A stretch of 6,061 bases of DNA from Cytophagales bacterium (GTDB taxonomy: Bacteria > Bacteroidota > Bacteroidia > Cytophagales > Cyclobacteriaceae), in contig DPLR01000547.1 in NCBI GenBank assembly GCA_003541895.1, positions 1 through 6,061 of the forward strand, in the 5' to 3' direction. Positions 1 to 5,504 of this stretch are shown in pieces (position 1 is the stretch's first letter; the number at the start of each line of letters is the position of its first letter). The notes under the pieces were generated by a model. That model saw only the letters and a list, made by a program, of their open reading frames with translations. It was not told where the DNA came from and made no database searches. The translations under genes were made by a program, and so were the position numbers.

Positions 1-1
1 G

Positions 2-367
2 CTCGGCTGGTATTTCAAAAACAATTGGGTTTCGGTGAGACCTTATTTCACACCTGGATCAACCAATTCCTTTTCTACGTATTTCTTCGCCCGCCATTAT
101 TTAAAAGATGGAAATAACTACATCGGATTTTCCTATGGCTTTGGGTTTTCACCAGACGAAAGAAGGCTTCAAAGTTCAAATGGTTTAAGTTCAGATAATA
201 TCTACATGTTGAAGGCGCAGCGGATTGGGCTTCAATGGCAAAAAACACTGGCCCATAATTGGATGCTATCAACTACCGTTTTCGTGGCACAACAAGAACT
301 TTCTTTTGAACATGGAAATTACGTTTGGATCACAAGCCCATTGGTCAGTTTAAGGAAATCATTTTAG
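2..367 (+). CDS. YaiO-family outer membrane beta-barrel protein, C-terminal part (5' truncated by window edge)
   Basis: The reading frame is open from base 2 to a TAG at 365-367, so this is the last 121 codons of a longer gene. A GTG at base 35 is only an internal Val. The sequence has alternating aromatic/polar strands typical of an outer membrane barrel: VRPYFTPG, YFFARHYLKDGNNYIGFSYGFGFSPDE, a loop of about 20 residues, then AQRIGLQWQKTL and a last strand ending in Phe, the usual OMP C-terminal signal. The pattern of an 'RPY' strand followed by a 'Y-G-x-G-x-SPDE' turn is what I associate with the YaiO outer membrane domain. In Bacteroidota this domain is often the C-terminal part of a protein that has TPR repeats or lies near glycosyltransferases, but that part is outside the window. 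Barrel assignment is fairly secure; the family name is from recall of the motif. Substrate and role are unknown. Confidence 0.72.
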   Translation, partial: LGWYFKNNWVSVRPYFTPGSTNSFSTYFFARHYLKDGNNYIGFSYGFGFSPDERRLQSSNGLSSDNIYMLKAQRIGLQWQKTLAHNWMLSTTVFVAQQELSFEHGNYVWITSPLVSLRKSF

Positions 368-537
368 TATTAGATAGGTAACGGGTTATTATTTCACGCA
401 CTACAACAGCTGTCGATAAAAAATTGATTGTGATTCTTTCCGATCGATGATAAAACTCAGAAGAGCAATTGAGCGAAGTCATCTAAAAAATGAAACATTT
501 TGGGGTTCTTCACTAACGAAATAAAAACACAATCCCC
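368..537. other. Intergenic spacer with no recognised gene
   Basis: I see no coding region, tRNA, clear terminator or consensus promoter in these 170 bases. The only structure is GGGG at 502-505, which can pair with CCCC at 534-537 directly before the ATG at 538. The loop is 28 nt, so this is weak and could be chance. Confidence 0.5.
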
Positions 538-741
538 ATGAGATACAAAATCACCCCCGCTGACTATTGGATCGAAATCACCACGGCAGCGATTGTAGTT
601 GCATTGCACATTTTTGGAGTTATTAGTCTAGCAGTCGCTTTACTCGGGCTCGTAGTCTGCTTGTCAATATCATTGCCTTACAGACGAAGAAGCAAATCAA
701 AGGTGCGCAACTTGCCTCAATCGAAAAATAAATTTATTTAA
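538..741 (+). CDS. Small two-helix membrane protein, hypothetical (67 aa)
   Basis: A short ORF starts at ATG 538 and ends at TAA 739-741. Residues 12-47 are almost continuously hydrophobic, with a short GV(I)S turn near residue 28, which suggests a two-helix hairpin. Both ends are positively charged (R2, K4 and an R-R-R-S-K-S-K-V-R tail from residue 49), so both probably face the cytoplasm. The N-terminal pattern 'I-T-P-A-D-Y-W-I-E-I' followed by a helix faintly recalls the start of DUF1648-type membrane proteins, but the protein is too short to be a full member and I do not assign it. There is no convincing ribosome binding site; the upstream sequence is A-rich, which is common in Bacteroidota. 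Its last 8 bases overlap the 3' end of the minus-strand anti-sigma/barrel gene. It is plausibly a real small gene because the hydrophobic pattern is coherent, but a spurious ORF or a remnant is possible. Confidence 0.5.
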   Translation: MRYKITPADYWIEITTAAIVVALHIFGVISLAVALLGLVVCLSISLPYRRRSKSKVRNLPQSKNKFI

Positions 742-2305
742 AAATATACCTCAACCGGAAGGCTACATCCCACACCAGTGGGTTACCAGTATTTTGTGTT
801 TTCAAAATTGGGTTGACTGAATACCTAAATCCAGGCACTAACGACACGCGATAACTCTTTCCGAATTTGTAACTCACTTCACTGCTCATCAGCCCAGCAA
901 AATTTATTGAACGATACGGAGAATCTCCTCCTGCCCCTTGCGAATAACTTTGGCGTTGACCACTGGGATCAGTCAACGTGTTACGAACAAAAAAATCAGT
1001 GGCTACACCAGGATTAATCTGCCATCCAATTTTTCGATCGATCAACAAATAACCAGCTTGCACAGGTATGGTAAAAAATTCATTGGTGCTAATAATTCCA
1101 TAGGTAGATGAAAACGAATTGCTTGTACCTGAACCTCCAACTGTAAAAGCTGCCGGATTAACAGCATACTTTGAAACGGCATTCAACGAGGTGGCCGAAA
1201 TATTTGTAGTATAATCAGCCGATTGATCCATGTATTGAAACCCCGATTGAAGCACCCATCGCTTGGCAATTCTAACACCTCCCAAAAAACCTGCTGTATA
1301 AGCGTTACCCGAAGGCGAGGATGTGGACGAATTGTAAGCGAGGTAGGAAGATCCTCCATTGTAATTGGAAAACGTTCCGGCCGCTGCTGTAACCGATGCC
1401 CACAATTTTTCATGATTGATTTTTTCATCGCGATAAGCGTTCATAAACAGTGGCGAGATGGCCGGCAATTGCCGAATGATTTCTACGTAAACCGGTTTGC
1501 CTTTCAGTGCAACTTCGGGCAGCGCTTTCAGATCATCCAAATTCAAATTAACGGATGCAACGTACGTTTCCGTATTCTCATCATGATTCTTCTTCCCTTC
1601 TAGCACAGGTATTTTAACATTTTCAGTCTGCACTGAAACCACATGGTCCGATCCGTCAACATTTTTTTTGAATCCAGTTTGATTTTCCCGCGATTGAAAA
1701 TCGTTTTTGATTTTCTTATCCGGATTTTTGGAGGCAATCTTTGTCTCTGATGTTGATCCATCACGTTGACTTAATGCCAGTTTGTTTGGCCCACCATTAT
1801 TTTCATTAAAAGTTTGCTTCTCTCTTAACGGTAAGTTGTTCGCATTTTCCTTATTCAATTTTTTTGAATCGATTCCTTTCTCTGCATTTGATTTTACAGT
1901 TCCGCCTGAATTGTTTTCACTCTCCAATTTCTTCAACGCCTCCTCACCATCTATTTTATTTTTGATTGTTCCAGCAGAGGCAATATTTTTCGTTTGCTTG
2001 TCAGCTGATATTTTTTTGTCATCAGAAGATTTTAGATCGAAATTAGTTTCCTCCTTCTTCGCCAACCTTTGCTGTTTGTTTTCGCTCCAATGATAAACAC
2101 CAAACGTGCCCGCCACCAACGCAAACAAAACACAAGCGGCTGCTAGGCGCTGATAAAAAATTACAGTGCGCTTCATCGAGTTGCCCTCTGCGCGCGTCAA
2201 CTCTTGATCAATGCCCGACCACACCGCCTTAGAAGGAGCAACCTCTGCCCCTTCTAAAGCATCCTTCCACTCCTCTTCAAATTTTGACCTCTCCCAATTT
2301 TCCAT
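734..2305 (-). CDS. Trans-envelope anti-sigma factor with C-terminal outer membrane beta-barrel (Dma-like), 523 aa
   Basis: Likely partner and antagonist of the ECF sigma factor encoded just upstream. Domains in order: a short acidic cytoplasmic segment (1-45) with the 'F-x-x-x-W-x-x-A-L-x-x-A-E-V-x-P-S-x-x-V-W-x-x-I' pattern seen in Bacteroidota proteins next to ECF sigma genes; one transmembrane helix (about 48-71); a low-complexity linker rich in Lys, Asn, Ser and Glu (about 75-290), probably disordered; and a beta-barrel (about 300-523) with alternating strands such as GFLGGVRIAKRWVLQSGFQY, ending RLRYIFK. A linker of more than 200 residues is long enough to cross the periplasm, so the protein could sit in both membranes. 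This matches the dual membrane-spanning anti-sigma factors (Dma) described in Bacteroides. I chose ATG 2305 because AAGGGA lies 3 nt before it and the pattern begins there; upstream ATG 2320 or an extension to 2353 are alternatives. The start overlaps the sigma gene by 29 bp. Anti-sigma function is inferred from architecture and position. Confidence 0.82.
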   Translation of the reverse strand: MENWERSKFEEEWKDALEGAEVAPSKAVWSGIDQELTRAEGNSMKRTVIFYQRLAAACVLFALVAGTFGVYHWSENKQQRLAKKEETNFDLKSSDDKKISADKQTKNIASAGTIKNKIDGEEALKKLESENNSGGTVKSNAEKGIDSKKLNKENANNLPLREKQTFNENNGGPNKLALSQRDGSTSETKIASKNPDKKIKNDFQSRENQTGFKKNVDGSDHVVSVQTENVKIPVLEGKKNHDENTETYVASVNLNLDDLKALPEVALKGKPVYVEIIRQLPAISPLFMNAYRDEKINHEKLWASVTAAAGTFSNYNGGSSYLAYNSSTSSPSGNAYTAGFLGGVRIAKRWVLQSGFQYMDQSADYTTNISATSLNAVSKYAVNPAAFTVGGSGTSNSFSSTYGIISTNEFFTIPVQAGYLLIDRKIGWQINPGVATDFFVRNTLTDPSGQRQSYSQGAGGDSPYRSINFAGLMSSEVSYKFGKSYRVSLVPGFRYSVNPILKTQNTGNPLVWDVAFRLRYIFK

Positions 2306-2837
2306 AGTTCCCTTTTGCATTTTCAAGTTTCGCGCGAAGTAAACTCTTCGCACGGTTGTATTGCGATTTCGATGTGCCCTCGCTCACGCCCAACATTTCT
2401 CCTATTTCTTTATGTCCGTACCCTTCAATGGCAAACAAATTAAAAACCACACGGCAGCCATCGGGCAGCGACTGCACAAGTTTTATCAGTTCATTCAAAT
2501 GAAAATCAGCTAAACTTATTTTTTCGTCTTCTTGCAGTCCGGCATTTTCTACATCCACCATCGGTAGCATGTACAACTTCTGCCGTAGGTGATTGAGTGC
2601 CGTGTTGATCATGATGCGCGACATCCACGTGCTCAGGCTCGATTCAAACCGAAATGATTTGATGTTGTTAAAAATCTTTAAAAACCCCTCTTGCAAAATA
2701 TCTTCTGCTTCAGGCACGTTTTTGGCATAGCGCAAACACATCGCCATAAGCTTACGGCAATAGCGGTCGTACAACGCCTGCTGCGCTGCCCGTTCGCCTT
2801 TGGCGCACCGACTAACTAACTCCGATTCACTATGCAT
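2277..2837 (-). CDS. RNA polymerase ECF sigma factor (sigma-70 family, RpoE-like), 186 aa
   Basis: Directs core RNA polymerase to a dedicated promoter set when released from its anti-sigma factor. From ATG 2837, residues 14-88 form sigma region 2: A-L-Y-D-R-Y, then 'YAKNVPEAEDILQEGFLKIF' (the D-I-L-Q-E-x-F core-binding signature) and S-x-L-S-T-W-M-S-R-I-M-I-N-x-A-L-N for -10 recognition. Residues 118-172 form region 4: L-P-D-G-C-R-V-V-F-N-L-F-A-I-E-G-Y-x-H-K-E-I-G-E-M-L-G-V-S-E-G-T-S-K-S-Q-x-x-R-A, a complete helix-turn-helix. Regions 1 and 3 are absent, as usual for ECF factors, and the length is normal. A GTG at 2861 would add 8 residues in frame; I prefer ATG 2837 because 'ESELVSRCAKGE' is the usual family N-terminus. 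Neither start has a good ribosome binding site. The 3' end overlaps the anti-sigma gene, so the two form one operon. The family call is secure; the regulon is unknown. Confidence 0.93.
   Translation of the reverse strand: MHSESELVSRCAKGERAAQQALYDRYCRKLMAMCLRYAKNVPEAEDILQEGFLKIFNNIKSFRFESSLSTWMSRIMINTALNHLRQKLYMLPMVDVENAGLQEDEKISLADFHLNELIKLVQSLPDGCRVVFNLFAIEGYGHKEIGEMLGVSEGTSKSQYNRAKSLLRAKLENAKGNYGKLGEVKI
2299..2317 (-). promoter_or_regulatory. Shine-Dalgarno-like site for the anti-sigma gene, inside the sigma gene
   Basis: On the minus strand the sequence reads AAAAGGGAACT-ATG, with the ATG at 2305-2303. AAGGGA is one of the few Shine-Dalgarno-like stretches in the window, though its spacing of about 3 nt to the ATG is short. 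It lies within the last codons of the sigma factor gene. This supports ATG 2305 as the start and fits translational coupling of the two genes. Confidence 0.4.
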
Positions 2838-2889
2838 GCCTGCGATCTGGCCGTTTGACACCGCGTAAATTCAAAAGGTTGGACTGTAG

Positions 2890-2908
2890 CTAATAATATT
2901 CGTATTAG
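2890..2908. promoter_or_regulatory. Inverted repeat (6-bp arms) in the divergent control region, candidate operator
   Basis: CTAATA at 2890-2895 and TATTAG at 2903-2908 are perfect inverted arms separated by 7 bases. They lie in the short divergent space between the sigma operon and the Plug gene and overlap the start of the -7-like box. Position favours a protein-binding site, but arms this short and AT-rich can occur by chance. Confidence 0.25.
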
Positions 2909-2913
2909 ATTTG
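2906..2913 (+). promoter_or_regulatory. Bacteroidota-type -7 promoter element (TAGATTTG) for the Plug gene
   Basis: TAGATTTG fits the Bacteroidota housekeeping -7 consensus TAnnTTTG at all six fixed positions. A poor -33 partner (GTTGG around 2878-2882) lies about 23 bases upstream. The box ends only 5 bases before ATG 2919, so transcription would begin at or next to that ATG, giving a leaderless mRNA if both are right. Sequence match only. Confidence 0.35.
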
Positions 2914-2918
2914 AACGT

Positions 2919-4307
2919 ATGAAAAGCACTTTTATTTATTCTTGGGCGTGCCCCTCGTCCCGAACGATCGGGACTCGGTCGGGCTGTACGCTGCAAGTCC
3001 GGCCACGCACACACCAACGCACTTCGGGCTTTCCGCTTCCATCCCTCACGCTAAAACTTTTTCTGGTCCTCGTTTTGTCGCACGTTCAAACTTTCCTCTT
3101 CGCACAAAAAGAACTCTCCCTCACCGACAAAGTGTACGAACCTCAAATCAAAACGGTACTGCTCTATGCCGATACCGAAAATCCGCTCGATTACTTACAA
3201 CCTGCCAGCACTCCATACAACATGCAAACCATGGTGCTTGAGTTTGACGACCTGCAAGACAACCGCAATAATTATTATGCTAAGTTAATTCATTGCAACT
3301 ACGATTGGACAAAATCATCGCTGGCCGATCTCGACTTCCTCGAAAACTATAATGAATACAACATCACTGACTACACATTCTCAAATGCCACCTACTCGCG
3401 CTTTGTTCATTATCGATTTCAAATTCCTCCTGTAAAATATACCGGCAATTACGTGGTGATTGTTTACCGCAATGACCAGAGCGATCTCGTTCTCTCGCAC
3501 CGCATGATGATTTACGACAATCAAATTGCCCTCAATAAAGACAATCAATTGCTAGGCATTGCCAACTTAAATCCGGCCAATCAGCAATTCAATTTTGTGC
3601 TCGATTATGGTGATACACAAGTGATCAACCCCATGGAAAGCATTCATGTAAACATGCGCCAAAACCAACGATGGGACAACGCCAAGTTCAATCTTCAACC
3701 CAGCTTCGTGCGCGATGCCGACAGCGAATTAGATTATCGTTTTCTTGACGACAGTTGGCAATTCACCGGTGGCAATGAATTTCGCTTTGCCGATTTTCGC
3801 TCGCTCAATAATCCAGGGCAAAATACACGAAGGCTAAATAAATCAGTAAAGCCTTTTGAACTTGATCTCGCTATTGACGCACCCCGTGGTGATGGCACTT
3901 ATTCGCAATACAAAGATTTAGATGGATGTTATATTATCGACAATCTCGATTACGGTGAGCCGAATATTACGGGCAATTATCTCTATGTCAACTTCACATT
4001 AAAAAGCGAAACGCCCTATAATGGCGATGTGTATTTGGTGGGTAGGTTTAACGACTATCAACGTACGGTTGAAAATAAAATGAAGTACAATGAAGCAAGG
4101 CAAGCATACGAGTCACGACAATTTGTAAAACAAGGCTGGTACGATTTTCAATATATTCTTGATTCAAAAAAAGAACCAACTACGGTTATTGAGGGCTCGC
4201 ATTTTGAAACCGAAAATGTGTACGAGATTGCGGTGTATTATCATCCGTTCAGGCCCAATGCCGATTTGCTGATCGGATATTATTTAATTCAAGTGAATCA
4301 ACATTGA
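2919..4307 (+). CDS. Type IX secretion system Plug protein (DUF5103), with repeat-extended N-terminus, 462 aa
   Basis: The DUF5103/Plug protein associates with the SprA translocon of the T9SS and closes the pore when no PorV-bound substrate occupies it. Mature residues from about 64 (KELSLTDKVYEPQIKTVLLY) carry the family hallmarks: 'NYYAKLIHCNYDWTKSSLADLDFLENYNEY' style N-terminal domain (about 66-200), a central DxRSLNNPG/RxDGxY segment (about 290-350), and a C-terminal early-set-like domain containing 'GDVYLVGRFNDYQ' and ending with the E-G-S-H-F-E-T-E-N-x-Y-E-I-x-V-Y-Y...L-I-G-Y motif. A hydrophobic signal-peptide core (LKLFLVLVLSHVQTFLFAQ) sits at residues 45-63, far from the only Met at residue 1. 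The roughly 40 residues between are encoded by a GC-rich palindromic repeat read in frame. No other ATG exists before the signal core, so the start is uncertain; a signal peptide with a very long n-region, or impaired expression, is possible. The gene is divergent from the sigma operon. Family call is strong; the leader is anomalous. Confidence 0.88.
   Translation: MKSTFIYSWACPSSRTIGTRSGCTLQVRPRTHQRTSGFPLPSLTLKLFLVLVLSHVQTFLFAQKELSLTDKVYEPQIKTVLLYADTENPLDYLQPASTPYNMQTMVLEFDDLQDNRNNYYAKLIHCNYDWTKSSLADLDFLENYNEYNITDYTFSNATYSRFVHYRFQIPPVKYTGNYVVIVYRNDQSDLVLSHRMMIYDNQIALNKDNQLLGIANLNPANQQFNFVLDYGDTQVINPMESIHVNMRQNQRWDNAKFNLQPSFVRDADSELDYRFLDDSWQFTGGNEFRFADFRSLNNPGQNTRRLNKSVKPFELDLAIDAPRGDGTYSQYKDLDGCYIIDNLDYGEPNITGNYLYVNFTLKSETPYNGDVYLVGRFNDYQRTVENKMKYNEARQAYESRQFVKQGWYDFQYILDSKKEPTTVIEGSHFETENVYEIAVYYHPFRPNADLLIGYYLIQVNQH
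2943..3052. repeat. GC-rich palindromic (REP-like) repeat inserted in the 5' coding region of the Plug gene
   Basis: This segment of about 110 bp is about 66% G+C by hand count, clearly above its flanks. It has a strong hairpin: GTCCCGA (2957-2963), loop ACGA, TCGGGAC (2968-2974), enclosed by GCCC (2950-2953)/GGGC (2981-2984) and GCGT (2946-2949)/ACGC (2988-2991). It opens with GCGTG and closes with CACGC (3047-3051). The phrases CCCCTCGTCCCGA and TTTCCGCTTCCATCCCTCACG resemble a repeat family I recall from intergenic regions of many Bacteroidota genomes. Boundaries are approximate. Only one copy is in the window, so repetitiveness is from recall, not seen here. Confidence 0.6.
2957..2974. 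repeat. Perfect 7-bp hairpin at the core of the REP-like repeat
   Basis: GTCCCGA-ACGA-TCGGGAC is a perfect stem with a 4-nt loop. It is not followed by a T-tract on either strand, so it is not a typical intrinsic terminator. In the Plug mRNA it would form within the first 20 codons and could hinder ribosomes. Confidence 0.65.
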
Positions 4308-4318
4308 TAATTTTTTTG

Positions 4319-4351
4319 AAAAAAAGTCCCCGACATAAAAAATGCGGGGAC
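4319..4351 (-). terminator. Intrinsic terminator of the DUF4382 lipoprotein gene
   Basis: GTCCCCG (4326-4332) pairs with CGGGGAC (4345-4351), and CAT/ATG extends the stem across a one-base bulge around an A-rich loop. On the minus strand the stem is followed by seven T (complement of 4319-4325), the classic rho-independent layout. It lies 9 bases past the lipoprotein stop. On the + strand no T-tract follows, so it should act less well for the Plug gene, though it sits in the convergent gap and may limit read-through. Confidence 0.8.
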
Positions 4352-4360
4352 GTTGTTCAT

Positions 4361-5308
4361 CTATAGATTAATTAAGGAAGATACACTCACTGAAGCATTG
4401 CCACTCACTGTTACGAAGTCGGCAACCGATCCATTCACAGTTATCTGTGAAGTCAGCATGGTCTGGAAATTAAATCTACCCGTTGAAGTATCTTGTGCAT
4501 AGGCTGCAAAGTGCAATTCATAATCTCCATCTTCAAGAAAAGCAAGCGTATAATTTTTTGTTGCTACTCCAGTCACTTCCGCACTGCTAACAGCATTTTG
4601 AAAATAGATGGCGTCATCACCTTGCGCCAGAGTTTCAGTGGATGCATTGAACGTTCCCTTCTTGTATGCGTAAACAACAACCTTGTCGGCATTACTGCTG
4701 TTTTGTTCCGTATAAGTTCCGTTCAACGTTCCTGCGCTCATCTTATCCACCACGCGAACAGACGCTTGCAAATTGCTGCTGCTCACAAAAGCGTATCGAA
4801 TAGAATTATCTGCAGACCACTTGATTGCTTTGCGAATGTCGAAATCTGCAACAAGAGTAGTCGAAGCATTCGCTGCAAGATTCCAAGTTTTTGTCACATC
4901 AATTTCGACAGCACTTGTTGTACCCAATTTGTACTTTGTGTTGTCTGTAGTCTGCACGTAGCATCCAGGCACATTGCCATCCGCATCGTGATCAACATCT
5001 AGTACAAAAGTAACTTGACTGTGCGTTCCTGCTGTTAGCTGGCTTGTGCCCAACGATTTCACATTTCCATTTTGGTATGCTTTGAGATCGATCGACTGCT
5101 TAGTAAATCCTGAAATCGCCTTTCCATCTACGCGAACTTCAGCAATGGTTACAAACACACTTTTGATCGATGCGTCATCTGATGGCGCGTCAGTCACTTG
5201 AAATTCTGCTTGGCCCACGGCTGCCGGCTCATCTTTGCTGCAAGCCGCGAACAATGAAATCAAAGCAACTAACATCACCACGTTCCATTTTCTCATTTTT
5301 GTTTTCAT
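4361..5308 (-). CDS. DUF4382 domain lipoprotein, probably surface exposed, 315 aa
   Basis: Function unknown. The start ATG 5308 gives a clear lipoprotein signal peptide: basic n-region (MKTKMRKW), hydrophobic core, and lipobox LFAAC with Cys at residue 23. The residues after the Cys, S-K-D-E, match the Bacteroidota lipoprotein export signal (acidic residues directly after the lipidated Cys), which sends lipoproteins to the outer face of the outer membrane. Residues about 33-185 fit DUF4382: 'F-Q-V-T-D-A-P-S-D-D-A-S-I-K-S-V-F-V-T-I-A-E-V-R-V', an S-I-D-L-K-x-Y-x-N-G segment, L-x-x-L-T-A-G-T-H-S-Q-V-T-F, and a D-F-D-I-R-K-A-I strand. The C-terminal third (about 190-315) is a second Ser/Thr/Val-rich, probably beta-sandwich, region with no motif I recognise. 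No Shine-Dalgarno is visible; the leader is A-rich. An ATG at 5296 is an alternative start that keeps the signal peptide. It appears to be a single-gene unit with its own terminator. Confidence 0.85.
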   Translation of the reverse strand: MKTKMRKWNVVMLVALISLFAACSKDEPAAVGQAEFQVTDAPSDDASIKSVFVTIAEVRVDGKAISGFTKQSIDLKAYQNGNVKSLGTSQLTAGTHSQVTFVLDVDHDADGNVPGCYVQTTDNTKYKLGTTSAVEIDVTKTWNLAANASTTLVADFDIRKAIKWSADNSIRYAFVSSSNLQASVRVVDKMSAGTLNGTYTEQNSSNADKVVVYAYKKGTFNASTETLAQGDDAIYFQNAVSSAEVTGVATKNYTLAFLEDGDYELHFAAYAQDTSTGRFNFQTMLTSQITVNGSVADFVTVSGNASVSVSSLINL

Positions 5309-5504
5309 AACGTTTTGTTTTGGATTCGTTTGGTAAATTATACGGAGAGAATGCGCTGTGTAACTTTATCGCAACCGTTTCGGTCGTTGAGCTACCGATG
5401 TCAAACTTTGAAACGTCAGAAAATGGAGACCAGTGGAGTCCGTTTTTTTGTTACATTAAAAGATATTTTGTCCTTAAACTGACTACGCGACTAATGAAAA
5501 AAAC
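5309..5504. other. Divergent intergenic region between lipoprotein and oxidoreductase genes
   Basis: These 196 bases must hold promoters for two divergent genes. On the + strand TATTTTG at 5464-5470 resembles a -7 box with one base missing, and on the minus strand a TTGACA-like hexamer occurs around 5397-5402. Neither pairs well with a partner element, so I do not call promoters. No RNA gene or coding region is supported. Confidence 0.5.

Noticed and set aside
75..272. 65-aa minus-strand ORF
   Set aside because: It is antisense to the YaiO-type barrel, whose strands are coherent.
1223..1603. 126-aa + strand ORF
   Set aside because: It is antisense to the beta-barrel coding region, rich in Cys, Arg and Ile in no domain-like order, and has no recognisable motif.
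1782..2093. 103-aa + strand ORF rich in Phe, Leu and Ser
   Set aside because: It is the antisense image of the Lys/Asn/Glu-rich linker, which creates a false hydrophobic protein.
2306..2353. Longer N-terminus of the anti-sigma/barrel protein (16 extra residues)
   Set aside because: The extra residues (MRRVYFARNLKMQKGT) lie wholly within the sigma gene in another frame and do not fit the acidic N-terminal pattern, which begins at the Met at 2305 just after AAGGGA.
2957..2974. Hairpin as an intrinsic terminator or attenuator
   Set aside because: No T-tract follows on either strand and the hairpin is the core of the REP-like repeat, so a terminator call is not supported.
2942..3241. 99-aa + strand ORF over the repeat and Plug 5' end
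   Set aside because: It is in another frame from the Plug gene, ends inside its conserved N-terminal domain, and has no signal peptide or domain.
4493..5002. 169-aa + strand ORF
   Set aside because: It is antisense to the DUF4382 lipoprotein, which has a lipobox and family motifs; the + strand product has none.
5447..5470. Possible promoter TTTG ... TATTTTG before the oxidoreductase
   Set aside because: The -7-like box lacks one base of TAnnTTTG and the spacing to TTTG is only about 13 bases, well short of the usual 19-21.
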